Below are positions 30,620-39,723 of a stretch of DNA of 64,000 nt, piece by piece. Position 1 is the stretch's first letter. Each line of letters starts with the position of its first letter. The translations under genes were made by a program, and so were the position numbers. This stretch comes from Heyndrickxia oleronia (GTDB taxonomy: Bacteria > Bacillota > Bacilli > Bacillales > Bacillaceae_C), in assembly GCF_017809215.1 (NCBI RefSeq), contig NZ_CP065424.1, positions 1,830,001 to 1,894,000 of the forward strand. The letters are read 5' to 3'. The notes under the pieces were generated by a model. That model did not search any database. It saw nothing but the letters and a program-made list of their open reading frames with translations, and was not told where the DNA came from.

Positions 30620-31372
30620 ATGTTTCAAAAATGTGAAGGCATCGTTATTAGATCAATTGATTATGGTGAATCAAATAAAATTGTTACAATATTTACACGA
30701 GAGTTTGGGAAAATAGGAGTGATGGCTAGAGGCGCTAAAAAGCCAAATAGCCGTCTTTCCTCTATATCTCAACTATTTACATATGGGAACTTTTTAGTCT
30801 CATTAGGTTCAGGACTAGGTACACTGCAGCAGGGAGAAATTATTTCTTCCCTTCGATCTATTCGTGAAGATATTTTTAAAACAGGATATGCTTCGTATAT
30901 TATTGATTTATTAGATAAAGCGGTTGAAGAGAAAAGGGCAAATCCTTTTCTTTTTGAACTTTTATACCAAACATTAAATTATATAAATGAAGATGTTGAT
31001 TTAGAAATCATAACGAATATTTTTGAAATGAAAATGTTAAATGTACTTGGATTGTATCCTTGCATGAATCAATGTGCTGTATGTGGGAATAAAGATGGGA
31101 AGTTTGCCTTTTCTATTCGGGAAAATGGTCTTCTTTGCCATCGATGCTATGAGAAAGACCCTTATCATATCCCTACCTCACCAATAGCTATTAAGTTACT
31201 CCGACTCTTCTATTTTATTGATCTAAACAGACTAGGATCAGTGTCAGTTAAAGAAGAAACAAAAAAAGAACTACGTTTGATTATATCTATGTATTATGAT
31301 GAGTATTCCGGTTTGCATTTAAAATCCAAAAAATTTTTAGAGCAAATCGAAAAATTTCGCCAAATGCTGTAA
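30620..31372 (+). CDS. recO: DNA repair protein RecO
   Basis: A 250-residue recombination mediator that helps load RecA on SSB-coated DNA together with RecR. An N-terminal OB fold ([20 protein letters not shown]) is followed by a helical domain with a zinc site, CAVC and CHRC, about residues 150-175. The frame opens at 30599, but ATG 30620 (MFQKCEGI) follows GGAAGGTGG and fits the family. In B. subtilis glyQS follows here; in this window a terminator and a repeat element follow instead. Confidence 0.96.
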   Translation: MFQKCEGIVIRSIDYGESNKIVTIFTREFGKIGVMARGAKKPNSRLSSISQLFTYGNFLVSLGSGLGTLQQGEIISSLRSIREDIFKTGYASYIIDLLDKAVEEKRANPFLFELLYQTLNYINEDVDLEIITNIFEMKMLNVLGLYPCMNQCAVCGNKDGKFAFSIRENGLLCHRCYEKDPYHIPTSPIAIKLLRLFYFIDLNRLGSVSVKEETKKELRLIISMYYDEYSGLHLKSKKFLEQIEKFRQML

Positions 31373-31400
31373 TGTAAGTTTGCCCTCATAGTATGATAGG

Positions 31401-31428
31401 AACTCCACATTTTTATGGAGTTTTTTTA
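31401..31428 (+). terminator. Terminator after recO
   Basis: AACTCCA and TGGAGTT arms with an 8-base loop, then seven T. Confidence 0.9.
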
Positions 31429-31431
31429 TAT

Positions 31432-31551
31432 GGATCTTTTCTCAAATATTGCTGCTAAAGAGATCATGTTTTTACATATAAAACTAAGTTGAACATACAA
31501 GAACGTAGGAGGGTATTTACAAAAGCAACATATTTTACGAAAACAGCTTTT
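31432..31551. repeat. Intergenic repeat family A, copy 2
   Basis: About 120 bases. The left end (CTTTTCTCAAATATTGCTGC) and the right end (TTTACAAAAGCAAC, then TACGAAAACAGC) match the ends of the copy at 17807-17993. The two ends are imperfect inverted repeats of each other. The central part differs between copies. No ORF. Confidence 0.65.
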
Positions 31552-31568
31552 AATATTTAACAAATTTC

Positions 31569-31596
31569 TTTTCAATATAAGTAAATAGTATATAAT
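31569..31596 (+). promoter_or_regulatory. Promoter of ccpN
   Basis: TTTTCA, 16 bases, TATAAT, ahead of ccpN. Confidence 0.5.
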
Positions 31597-31643
31597 ATTT
31601 GTGTATGAGTATAACATTATTTAGATTTTATACTGGTTAGGTG

Positions 31644-32288
31644 GTGTGGAAAATAGAACTGAATAATCGACAGGAAACCATATTACAAATCGTAAAAGAT
31701 AATGGGCCTATAACCGGTGAACATATAGCAGAAAAATTAAATCTAACAAGAGCAACACTTCGCCCAGATTTAGCCATTTTAACAATGGCTGGATATTTGG
31801 ATGCGCGGCCTAGGGTTGGTTACTTTTACACTGGAAAATCAAGTACACAGCTTTTAACAGACAGTTTAAAAAAAATAGTCGTCAAAGACTATCAATCAAT
31901 TCCTGTAGTTGTAAATGAAAATATATCAGTTTATGATGCAATTGTAACAGTTTTTCTTGAAGATGTAGGTACGTTATTTGTTGTAGATGATAAGCTGTTA
32001 TTAGTTGGAGTCCTTTCGCGAAAGGACTTATTACGTGCGAGTATCGGTAAGCAAGAACTCTCTTCACTTCCAGTGAATATTATTATGACAAGAATGCCGA
32101 ATATTACAGTGTGTAAAAAAGATGATTTATTAATTGATGTTGCAAAAAAATTAATTGAGAAGCAAATTGATTCAGTTCCCGTGGTTAAGGAATCATCCGA
32201 GGGAAACGGCTTTGAGGTGATTGGGCGGATAACTAAAACAAATATAACAAAAGCCTTTGTATCACTTGCTGACGAAAATTTATATTAA
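31644..32288 (+). CDS. ccpN: Transcriptional repressor CcpN
   Basis: A 214-residue regulator that represses gluconeogenic genes (gapB, pckA) in the presence of glucose in B. subtilis. A winged helix-turn-helix at the N-terminus (GPITGEHIAEKLNLTRATLR) precedes two CBS domains that sense nucleotides, with VGVLSRKDLLRASIG marking the first. The start is unclear: GTG 31641 and 31644 overlap the only good ribosome binding site, AGGTGGTG. The B. subtilis protein aligns with the GTG at 31644; an ATA at 31653 is a further possibility. ppsR lies 31 bases downstream. Confidence 0.93.
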   Translation: MWKIELNNRQETILQIVKDNGPITGEHIAEKLNLTRATLRPDLAILTMAGYLDARPRVGYFYTGKSSTQLLTDSLKKIVVKDYQSIPVVVNENISVYDAIVTVFLEDVGTLFVVDDKLLLVGVLSRKDLLRASIGKQELSSLPVNIIMTRMPNITVCKKDDLLIDVAKKLIEKQIDSVPVVKESSEGNGFEVIGRITKTNITKAFVSLADENLY

Positions 32289-32319
32289 TATCAAGAAATG
32301 ACGGGATGGTGATCTTAAA

Positions 32320-33117
32320 ATGACGCGACCGATTATTTATGTCGTTTCAGACTCGGTTGGTGAAACAGCTGAATTGGTTACTAAAGCAGCGATTAGTCAA
32401 TTTAATGGAAAAGATGCAGAAATCAAACGTTTTCCATATGTTGAGGATTACCAGCATATTGATGAGGTTGTCTCCTTAGCCAAGCTTAATCATGGTGTGA
32501 TTGTGCATACATTGGTGAAGCCGGCTATGCGGGATTATATAAAAAAACGAACAAATGAACAACATGTCAATGCGGTAGATATTATTGGTCCTTTAATGGA
32601 TAAATTTCAAGAGCTATATCATAAAGAACCATTATGTGAACCAGGATTAGTTCGAAAATTGGATGATGATTATTTTAAGAAGGTTGAAGCAATAGAATTT
32701 GCTGTTAAATATGATGATGGACGAGATCCTAAAGGAATTCTACGAGCAGATATCGTTTTAGTGGGTGTTTCCAGAACATCAAAAACTCCTTTATCTCAAT
32801 ATCTAGCACATAAGCGATTTAAAGTGGCCAATGTCCCCCTTGTACCAGAGGTAGACCCCCCTGAAGAGCTATTTCAGGTATCACCTAATAAATGCTTTGG
32901 ATTAAGGATCAGCCCTGAAAAACTTAATTTTATTCGTAAGGAAAGGCTACAAGCTTTAGGTTTAAATGATGAAGCAAGCTATGCAAATATTAATCGAATA
33001 AAAAAGGAATTAGAGTATTTTGACGCGATTGTATCAAAAATGGGATGTAAAGTAATTGATGTAACAAATAAGGCAGTTGAAGAAACAGCAAATATTATTA
33101 TGAATAGGAATCATTAG
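32320..33117 (+). CDS. ppsR: PPDK regulatory protein (bifunctional kinase/pyrophosphorylase)
   Basis: A 265-residue DUF299 protein (YqfL). It phosphorylates and dephosphorylates pyruvate phosphate dikinase or PEP synthase with ADP and Pi. The P-loop-like motif [17 protein letters not shown] and the N-terminal [14 protein letters not shown] are diagnostic. GGGATGGTGATC precedes ATG 32320. Co-transcription with ccpN fits joint control of PEP metabolism. A palindromic repeat, not a simple terminator, follows. Confidence 0.95.
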   Translation: MTRPIIYVVSDSVGETAELVTKAAISQFNGKDAEIKRFPYVEDYQHIDEVVSLAKLNHGVIVHTLVKPAMRDYIKKRTNEQHVNAVDIIGPLMDKFQELYHKEPLCEPGLVRKLDDDYFKKVEAIEFAVKYDDGRDPKGILRADIVLVGVSRTSKTPLSQYLAHKRFKVANVPLVPEVDPPEELFQVSPNKCFGLRISPEKLNFIRKERLQALGLNDEASYANINRIKKELEYFDAIVSKMGCKVIDVTNKAVEETANIIMNRNH

Positions 33118-33131
33118 ACACAAGAGTCTAT

Positions 33132-33220
33132 AAAGGGTCTGACCCCAGAGAATATATATACTGTATCTAGAATGAACGATTTTTTATTTCAGATACAGTA
33201 ATGCGGGGACAGATCCCTTT
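33132..33220. repeat. Intergenic palindromic repeat family B, copy 1
   Basis: The outer arms AAAGGGTCTGACCCC and GGGGACAGATCCCTTT pair. Inner arms ACTGTATCT (33160-33168) and AGATACAGT (33191-33199) pair too. The core CTGTATCTAGAATGAAC recurs in altered form at 37053-37069. This GGGTCTGACCCC type of hairpin is a known style of Bacillus intergenic repeat; it may act as a terminator of ppsR. Confidence 0.7.
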
Positions 33221-33472
33221 ACTATTTTTATTGTAAAGTATGGGAAAAGAATAAAAATATTTTAAATAAAAATATATGGTCAAAATCAGAGAAATATACT
33301 ATAATAAAAAATTGTGATAAAAATGTATTTAAAATAGGTTTAGAGTCACGGATTAAGGAATAAACTAACTATTGAGATATGTCAAGAGTCAAGGCTTAGA
33401 AAAATTCGACAAAAGCAAAAAAATATACTCATAGTATGGAAAAGAAAGAAGGATTCTGTGGAGTGATGTAGA
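33221..33472. other. Gene-free stretch before yqxD
   Basis: With the repeat before it, this makes a 355-base gap. It is very AT-rich. No ORF with a ribosome binding site, hairpin or clear promoter was recognised apart from the yqxD ribosome binding site at 33460-33467. Confidence 0.5.
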
Positions 33473-33940
33473 ATTATTACTAATACAGAAAGAAATGAAT
33501 CCATCATATTTGTTGATGCAGATGCATGTCCAGTTAAATCGGAAATCATTTTTCTTGCTAAGAAGTATAAAATGCTCTATTATTTTATTGCCTCTTATGC
33601 ACATCAAACAAAAAATAGTGATGCTACTTGGATTTATGTTGATCCTTATAAAGAATCAGCTGATTTATTTATAATGAATCATGTAAAGGAAAATGATATT
33701 GTCATTACTCAGGATATAGGGCTTGCAAGCCTAGTACTCCCGAAGAAAGTGAGGGCAATTTCTCCAAGAGGTAAAGAATATGTAGAAGAATCAATTGCTA
33801 CTGCCCTTGATTTTCGTTTTTTAGCTGCTAAAGCTAGGCGACAAGGGAAATATGAAAAAGGCCCAAAAGCATTTACGAAAAGTGATAGGAAATCATTTTT
33901 GTATACGCTTGAGGAGATTTTGTCGAAAAATGTAAAGTAA
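33473..33940 (+). CDS. yqxD: YaiI/YqxD family protein with probable ATT start
   Basis: The family motif IIFVDADACPVKSEI lies upstream of the first ATG (33572), so the real protein must start earlier. The frame stays open back to a TGA (33464-33466), with two ATT codons at 33473 and 33476. GGAGTGATG ends about 9 bases before ATT 33473, giving a 155-residue protein of normal family length. Other conserved parts are DIVITQDIGLASLVLPK, SPRGKEY and ALDFRFLAAKARRQG. It is a UPF0178 protein, PIN-like in fold by family knowledge; function unknown. It lies upstream of dnaG-sigA. Confidence 0.85.
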   Translation: MITNTERNESIIFVDADACPVKSEIIFLAKKYKMLYYFIASYAHQTKNSDATWIYVDPYKESADLFIMNHVKENDIVITQDIGLASLVLPKKVRAISPRGKEYVEESIATALDFRFLAAKARRQGKYEKGPKAFTKSDRKSFLYTLEEILSKNVK

Positions 33941-34008
33941 AGTTATAACTGAATAATCTATACAAATCAAACATAATAGAGAGAAAAATTTCAATTGGGG
34001 ATGTTTTC

Positions 34009-35826
34009 ATGGTTGGAATTATTCCTGAGGATAAAATTAATGAAATTCGTCAATCAATAGATATAGTAGATATTATTGGCGAATATGTTCATTTAAAAAA
34101 ACAAGGACGTAATTATTTTGGTTTATGTCCCTTCCATGGTGAAAATACACCTTCCTTCTCGGTATCACCTGATAAGCAAATATATCATTGTTTTGGTTGT
34201 AAAGCTGGTGGAAATGCAATTTCTTTTTTGATGGATATTGATGGATTAAGCTTCCAGGAAGCCATCATTAAGCTAGCTGAGAAAGGGAAAATACCATTAG
34301 ATTTAGAAATAGGATCTGAACAAAATCGATCAGATTCAAAAGTAAATAGTGAAAAAAAACAAATGCTTGAAGCGCATGAACTTCTTCAAAAGTTTTATCA
34401 TCATTTATTAGTTAATACAAAAGAAGGGCAAAATGCGTTAGAATATCTCGTTGATCGAGGATTTACATTAGATAGTATTGAAAAATTTCAAATAGGGTAT
34501 TCCTTACCTAGTTGGGACTTTGTTGTAAAACTTTTGCAAAAACGTGGTTTTTCATTAAGCCTTATGGAAAAGGCAGGACTAATCATTCAAAAAGAAAACA
34601 GTGACTCCTACTTTGACCGATTCCGAAACAGAATCATGTTTCCTATCCAAAATAGCAAAGGCGAAACCATTGCTTTTGCAGGAAGATCGATTGAAAAAGA
34701 GGATCAGCCGAAATATTTAAATAGTCCAGAAACTGAATTGTTTAATAAAAGTAATGTTCTTTATAATTTTTTTCGGGCAAAAAGCTTTATAAAAAAACAG
34801 CAGCAAGCCATATTATTCGAAGGATTTGCTGATGTAATATCTGCTGATAAGGCAGAACTTTATAATGGTATCGCGACGATGGGAACATCGTTAACTGAGC
34901 AGCATGTGCAGTTAATAAGACGAATGACAGATACAATTATTATCTGTTATGATTCGGATTTTGCGGGAACTGAAGCCGCTTATCGTGCTGCCAATATGTT
35001 AACAGATCATCACTGTCAAATTCGAATAGCAAGAATGCCTGAAGGATTTGATCCGGATGAGTATATAAAAAAATATGGTAGTGAAAAATTCCGTCAAGAA
35101 ATTATTGCTGGTAGTCTTACATTTATGGCTTTCAAGATGGAATATCATCGCCTAGGGAAAAAGCTGCAAAATGAAGGAGAAAAGTTAAGATATATCGAAA
35201 AGATTATAGAGGAAATAACAAATCTTGATAAAGCTGTTGAAAGAGATCATTATTTACGCCAATTAGCGGATGAATTTTCTATTTCATTAGATGCTCTGAA
35301 ACAACAACAACAGCAAATGTATTATGCCAAGAAGAAAAATGGTCATGTCAAACAACGAGAAAACAATCAAAACAGATTGTTTTTACAACAGAAGTCCCGT
35401 TTATTACCGGCAAATCAAACTGCAGAAAGACGTTTACTTGCTCATATGCTGCAAAGTGTTGATTTAGCCTTTAAAATAAAAGATTTATTAAATGGAATTA
35501 TACTTTATTATGATGAACACCAAGCAATACTTACTTATCTTCTTGGATTTTATGAAGAGGGAAATGAAGCCGACACGAGTAAATTCTTATTATATTTACC
35601 AGATGAAAATTTACGAAGAATTGTAACTGAACTTGAAATGATGCCATTAAACAGTGATGTTGCAGATCGTGAAATCGAGGATTATGTGAATCAGGTGTTG
35701 AAACATCAAAAGATGTTAAAAATAAAGGAAAAAGAAAACTTGCAAAAAAAAGCAGAACAAGAAAATGACTTTGTAAAAGCGATTGACTTAGCTAAAGAAA
35801 TTATTGTACTGCGTAAGTCTTTATAA
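34009..35826 (+). CDS. dnaG: DNA primase DnaG
   Basis: A 605-residue primase that makes RNA primers at the replication fork. The N-terminal zinc ribbon shows [11 protein letters not shown] and [10 protein letters not shown]. The Toprim catalytic core carries [12 protein letters not shown] and [16 protein letters not shown]. The C-terminal helicase-interacting domain is from about residue 455. ATG 34009 follows a weak TTGGGGATG site. sigA begins 43 bases after the stop: the classic macromolecular synthesis operon, here without rpsU, which sits at 19 kb. Confidence 0.97.
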   Translation: MVGIIPEDKINEIRQSIDIVDIIGEYVHLKKQGRNYFGLCPFHGENTPSFSVSPDKQIYHCFGCKAGGNAISFLMDIDGLSFQEAIIKLAEKGKIPLDLEIGSEQNRSDSKVNSEKKQMLEAHELLQKFYHHLLVNTKEGQNALEYLVDRGFTLDSIEKFQIGYSLPSWDFVVKLLQKRGFSLSLMEKAGLIIQKENSDSYFDRFRNRIMFPIQNSKGETIAFAGRSIEKEDQPKYLNSPETELFNKSNVLYNFFRAKSFIKKQQQAILFEGFADVISADKAELYNGIATMGTSLTEQHVQLIRRMTDTIIICYDSDFAGTEAAYRAANMLTDHHCQIRIARMPEGFDPDEYIKKYGSEKFRQEIIAGSLTFMAFKMEYHRLGKKLQNEGEKLRYIEKIIEEITNLDKAVERDHYLRQLADEFSISLDALKQQQQQMYYAKKKNGHVKQRENNQNRLFLQQKSRLLPANQTAERRLLAHMLQSVDLAFKIKDLLNGIILYYDEHQAILTYLLGFYEEGNEADTSKFLLYLPDENLRRIVTELEMMPLNSDVADREIEDYVNQVLKHQKMLKIKEKENLQKKAEQENDFVKAIDLAKEIIVLRKSL

Positions 35827-35869
35827 ATATTCTGCAAATTGCATGAAATACTTGGAAGGAGGGGGACAG

Positions 35870-37006
35870 ATGGCTGAAAAATCAGCTCGTTCCAAAGAAA
35901 TTGAATCCGAATTAACTCTTGATCAAGCTAAAGAACAACTAGTTGAGCGTGGTAAAAAAAGAGGAGTATTAACATATGAAGTGATTTCAAGTAAATTAGG
36001 TCATTTTGAATTAGACTCTGAACAAATGGATGAATTTTATGAATACTTAGGTGAACAAGGTATTGAAATCTCAGAGGAAAATGATGACGATGAAGATGAA
36101 GATGCTCCTAATTTACATGAATTAGAGAAAGATGATGAAGAGTTTGACCTTAATGATTTAAGCGTTCCTCCAGGTGTAAAAATAAATGATCCAGTGAGAA
36201 TGTACTTAAAGGAAATTGGTCGAGTAGACTTACTATCTGCTGAAGAGGAAATATCATTAGCTAAACGTATCGAGCAAGGTGATGAAGAGGCAAAAAGAAG
36301 ACTTGCTGAAGCTAACCTCCGCTTGGTTGTAAGTATTGCAAAGCGTTATGTGGGCCGTGGCATGTTGTTTCTAGATTTAATTCAAGAAGGTAATATGGGC
36401 CTCATTAAAGCAGTTGAAAAGTTCGACTATGATAAAGGCTTTAAATTCAGTACTTATGCTACATGGTGGATTCGTCAAGCGATCACTCGTGCTATTGCCG
36501 ATCAAGCTCGTACAATACGTATTCCTGTTCATATGGTAGAAACCATTAACAAATTAATTCGTGTTCAAAGACAGCTTCTTCAAGACTTAGGGCGAGAACC
36601 ATCTCCAGAAGAGATTGCTGAAGAAATGGATTTAACTCCAGAAAAGGTTCGTGAAATTTTAAAAATTGCCCAAGAACCAGTTTCTTTAGAGACACCAATA
36701 GGTGAAGAGGATGATTCACATCTTGGCGATTTTATCGAAGATCAAGACGCTACATCACCTTCAGAACATGCTGCTTACGAATTATTAAAAGAGCAACTAG
36801 AAGATGTGCTTGACACATTAACAGATCGTGAAGAAAACGTACTTCGTCTACGTTTTGGTTTAGACGATGGGCGTACAAGAACACTAGAAGAAGTTGGAAA
36901 AGTATTTGGCGTTACCCGTGAACGTATTCGTCAAATTGAAGCGAAAGCACTTCGAAAGCTTCGCCATCCTTCTAGAAGCAAACGTTTAAAAGACTTCTTG
37001 GAATAA
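35870..37006 (+). CDS. sigA: RNA polymerase sigma factor SigA (RpoD)
   Basis: A 378-residue primary sigma factor. Region 1.1 is acidic and short. Region 1.2 starts [16 protein letters not shown], region 2 holds [16 protein letters not shown] and [16 protein letters not shown], and region 4.2 is [20 protein letters not shown]. The frame opens at 35804 inside dnaG, but ATG 35870 follows GGAAGGAGGGGG. It directs the -35/-10 promoters seen across the window. A very large hairpin follows the stop. Confidence 0.98.
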   Translation: MAEKSARSKEIESELTLDQAKEQLVERGKKRGVLTYEVISSKLGHFELDSEQMDEFYEYLGEQGIEISEENDDDEDEDAPNLHELEKDDEEFDLNDLSVPPGVKINDPVRMYLKEIGRVDLLSAEEEISLAKRIEQGDEEAKRRLAEANLRLVVSIAKRYVGRGMLFLDLIQEGNMGLIKAVEKFDYDKGFKFSTYATWWIRQAITRAIADQARTIRIPVHMVETINKLIRVQRQLLQDLGREPSPEEIAEEMDLTPEKVREILKIAQEPVSLETPIGEEDDSHLGDFIEDQDATSPSEHAAYELLKEQLEDVLDTLTDREENVLRLRFGLDDGRTRTLEEVGKVFGVTRERIRQIEAKALRKLRHPSRSKRLKDFLE

Positions 37007-37018
37007 GATTGAATATGG

Positions 37019-37136
37019 GGCTGTCTATTGAAGGTGGGACGACACTTAAATCCTGTACCTAGAACGAATAATTTGTTCGTTCTAGGTATTGGAATGTGGG
37101 TCTTCCCCTTTTACTTTTAGACAGTCCTATTTTTGT
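37019..37136 (+). terminator. Terminator of dnaG-sigA, related to repeat family B
   Basis: Outer arms GGCTGTCTA and TAGACAGTC (one G-T pair) surround a perfect inner palindrome ACCTAGAACGAA (37057-37068)/TTCGTTCTAGGT (37076-37087); TTTTTGTTTT follows. The core CTGTACCTAGAACGAAT matches the family B core at 33161. Confidence 0.85.
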
Positions 37137-37208
37137 TTTACCGAAATTTAGTCGAAAAAAAGGATTTTTTACCTCTTATCTCGAAAGAGTATTTAGGATG
37201 TGTTGCAT

Positions 37209-37748
37209 ATGAATTCTTCACGTAAAGAAGTAATTATTAAAGAAATTATTTATTGGAAAGAACATAAAATGCTGCCTGATCATTATTGTGATTATTTACT
37301 TGCCCTTTATAGTGAGGGTGAGTTTGAAAATAATCATAATGATAGGATGAAAGGTAATAAATTAGTCAATAGGTTATCATTATTTCTAATTTTAATTAGT
37401 GCTTTATTGCTTATTTCATTATTTGTCATTTATTTTACTGAATTAGCTTTTGTTTTGCAAATGATGATTTTGACAAGTTTTGTCGTTTTATTACTAATCT
37501 TAGGAATTTATTATTCTAAAAAAGAAACCTGGTACTATATTTTTTATATTAGTTCTGCCATTTTATTGCTATTATTATCCGTTCAACTAACCGATCAGTT
37601 TTTTAATCACTATTCTATTGCCTTATTAATTACACTTTTTTTAAATTGTATTTTATGGGTAGTAACAGGTTGGAAATTAAAATTATTATTTTTTACTGTT
37701 TCCGGAGTAGTAGGAATAATTACGTTATCAATCTATATCCTAGTATAG
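37209..37748 (+). CDS. Integral membrane protein of unknown function
   Basis: A 179-residue protein. An N-terminal soluble part (about 1-55: [31 protein letters not shown]) precedes five hydrophobic segments (about 60-80, 83-103, 108-128, 135-155, 158-178). It resembles small DUF2157-like or permease-like membrane proteins often seen after sigA in Bacillaceae, but I cannot assign a family with confidence. ATG 37209 follows TTAGGATGTG. It lies between the sigA terminator and the promoter of the acyl-CoA dehydrogenase gene. Confidence 0.75.
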   Translation: MNSSRKEVIIKEIIYWKEHKMLPDHYCDYLLALYSEGEFENNHNDRMKGNKLVNRLSLFLILISALLLISLFVIYFTELAFVLQMMILTSFVVLLLILGIYYSKKETWYYIFYISSAILLLLLSVQLTDQFFNHYSIALLITLFLNCILWVVTGWKLKLLFFTVSGVVGIITLSIYILV

Positions 37749-37776
37749 TAAATGAATTTTTCAAAACTTTTAAAAG

Positions 37777-37806
37777 TTGTGAAAATAATTCTACTTACAT
37801 TATAAT
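37777..37806 (+). promoter_or_regulatory. Promoter of the acyl-CoA dehydrogenase gene
   Basis: TTGTGA, 18 bases, TATAAT, with a cre-like site immediately downstream. Confidence 0.6.
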
Positions 37807-37812
37807 AATAAA

Positions 37813-37826
37813 TGTAAGCGGCTACA
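37813..37826 (+). promoter_or_regulatory. Candidate cre site (CcpA binding)
   Basis: TGTAAGCGGCTACA differs at two bases from the palindromic cre form TGTAAGCGCTTACA. It lies over the expected transcription start of a fatty-acid or amino-acid degradation gene, a usual place for CcpA repression. Confidence 0.55.
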
Positions 37827-37846
37827 ATAGCAAAGGGGGATATAGA

Positions 37847-38989
37847 ATGAATTTTCATCTTACTGCAGAACAGGAAATGATTCGGCAAACAATAAAGGAA
37901 TTTGCTACAGAAGAAGTGGAAAAAGGGGCATTAGAAAGAGATATTAATAAAGAATTTCCGATGGAAATTATAAATAAACTAGCAAAACTAGGAATGATGG
38001 GACTTCCATTTCCAGAAGAATACGGCGGTGCAGGTGCAGATACGATAAGTTTCGCAATTGTAGTGGAAGAATTAAGTCGAGCATGTGGTTCAACTGGAAT
38101 TACATATTCGGCCCATATCTCACTCGGAGGGGCACCAATTAATATGTTTGGAACGGAGAAGCAAAAACAGAAATATTTAGTGCCAATTTGTACCGGAGAA
38201 TCATTAGGAGCATTTGGTTTAACTGAGCCAAGTGCAGGCTCTGATGCAGGGGGAACAAAGACTACTGCTGTTGAGGATGGAAATGATTTTATTATTAATG
38301 GGAATAAATGCTTTATAACAAATGCAAGTTATGCCAAACATGTAGCTTTAACAGCTATTACAGGAATGGATAAGTCTAAGAAAGAAATTAGTTCAATTAT
38401 TGTGCCAACAGATGCAGCAGGATTTTCTATTATTAACAATTATGAAAAAATGGGACTTCATGCGTCGAACACTACCGAATTAGTCTTAGAAGATGTAAGG
38501 GTTCCTCAGGAAAATTTATTAGGAGAAAAAGGTCAGGGTTTTAAACAGTTTCTAGTTACATTGGATGGTGGAAGAATTGGAATTGGAGCAATGGCAGTAG
38601 GTATCGCTCAAGCAGCATATGAGAAGTCATTACAATACGTAAAGGAAAGAAAACAATTTGGTCGATCACTATCGCAGTTCCAAGTTACCCAATTTAAAAT
38701 CGCAGATATGGCGATGAAAATTGAACTTGCTAGAAACATGGTATATAAAGCTGCTTGGTTAAAGGATCAAGGGAAACCATTTTCTAAGGAAGCAGCTATG
38801 TGTAAATTATATGCCTCAGAGGTTTGCATGGAAATTACGAATCAAGCCGTTCAAATACATGGTGGAAATGGTTATATGAAAGACTATCATGTTGAAAGAT
38901 TTATGAGAGATGCGAAGTTACTTGAAATTGGGGAAGGGACATCTGAGGTACAAAGAATGGTCATTGCAAGGGAAATTGGTTGTCAATAA
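37847..38989 (+). CDS. Acyl-CoA dehydrogenase
   Basis: A 380-residue FAD enzyme that introduces the alpha-beta double bond in short-chain acyl-CoAs. Family signatures are [39 protein letters not shown] and the catalytic-base region [19 protein letters not shown]. Closest in feel to butyryl- or branched-chain acyl-CoA dehydrogenases, but substrate cannot be read from sequence alone. The open frame begins far upstream, but ATG 37847 follows AAAGGGGGATATAG. It stands between sigA and cccA, where B. subtilis has none, behind its own cre-linked promoter. Confidence 0.92.
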   Translation: MNFHLTAEQEMIRQTIKEFATEEVEKGALERDINKEFPMEIINKLAKLGMMGLPFPEEYGGAGADTISFAIVVEELSRACGSTGITYSAHISLGGAPINMFGTEKQKQKYLVPICTGESLGAFGLTEPSAGSDAGGTKTTAVEDGNDFIINGNKCFITNASYAKHVALTAITGMDKSKKEISSIIVPTDAAGFSIINNYEKMGLHASNTTELVLEDVRVPQENLLGEKGQGFKQFLVTLDGGRIGIGAMAVGIAQAAYEKSLQYVKERKQFGRSLSQFQVTQFKIADMAMKIELARNMVYKAAWLKDQGKPFSKEAAMCKLYASEVCMEITNQAVQIHGGNGYMKDYHVERFMRDAKLLEIGEGTSEVQRMVIAREIGCQ

Positions 38990-39097
38990 AAAGGATTTTA
39001 TTAAATATTTTTGTATAAGAGTGATAATCTTAAACAAAGTGAAAAAAAGTTCCTTATGAAAAGTTGATAATTGAACAAACTAAATACAGAAAAAGTG

Positions 39098-39126
39098 AAA
39101 AACTTCATCATTAAGATGGAGTTTTT
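39098..39126 (+). terminator. Terminator after acyl-CoA dehydrogenase
   Basis: AAAAACTTCATC and GATGGAGTTTTT arms (one G-T pair) with a 5-base loop. Confidence 0.88.
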
Positions 39127-39252
39127 GTCTAAATTCCGAAAAAATGTTGAATCTTTGTGGTTAACCCTTTCCCTTCCAAAGTTTTTCGAGTAAAATAAAG
39201 TTGTTTGTATAATGTATTCATTTTTTACGTTTCTTACATAAGGAGGTATATT

Positions 39253-39615
39253 ATGAAACGAAATCCTTTAATTCCTTATCTTTTAATAGGGCTATTAGGA
39301 ATCGCACTTGTTTTCTTTCTATCTGTAAAAGGTTTAGGAGATGCTAAAGAGATAGCAAAAGAAAAAGAAGGTGGGGGAGAAGAAGTAGCAACAAAATTTG
39401 AACCAGAAGCCTTTGCCAAATCAACATGTATTAGTTGCCATGGGAATAACCTTGAAGGTGCTACAGGGCCAAATTTACATGGTATGGGTGAAAAGCTAGG
39501 CAAGGATAAGCTAAAAGATGTTCTGAAAAATGGGACAACTGGCGGTATGCCTGGTGGATTAGTTAAGGCTGAAAATATTGATGCTATGGCAGATTGGCTA
39601 ATGAAATTAAAATAA
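39253..39615 (+). CDS. cccA: Cytochrome c-550, membrane-anchored
   Basis: A 120-residue c-type cytochrome. An uncleaved N-terminal membrane anchor (about residues 8-27) is followed by a Lys/Glu-rich linker and one haem domain with CISCHG. A methionine ligand is likely in GGMPGG. It carries electrons outside the membrane, probably to cytochrome oxidase. ATG 39253 follows AAGGAGGTATATT; the upstream codons of the open frame are not used. Located between sigA and trmK as in B. subtilis. Confidence 0.93.
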   Translation: MKRNPLIPYLLIGLLGIALVFFLSVKGLGDAKEIAKEKEGGGEEVATKFEPEAFAKSTCISCHGNNLEGATGPNLHGMGEKLGKDKLKDVLKNGTTGGMPGGLVKAENIDAMADWLMKLK

Positions 39616-39629
39616 GCAGATATTAAGCC

Positions 39630-39667
39630 AAAGGAGTTCTTTGCATTTTGCAAGGAGCTCTTTTTTG
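39630..39667 (+). terminator. Terminator after cccA
   Basis: AAAGGAGTTCTTTGCA pairs with TGCAAGGAGCTCTTTTTT, with G-T pairs. Confidence 0.75.
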
Positions 39668-39723
39668 TATAGAATATGTTTATGTGGATGTTAGGTCCTA
39701 GTTTAAAATAAAGTGGTGAAAAC

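Noticed and set aside
31373..31643. A T-box leader left from a lost glyQS
   Set aside because: No T-box motif or antiterminator-like structure was seen; the gap holds a simple terminator and a family A repeat.
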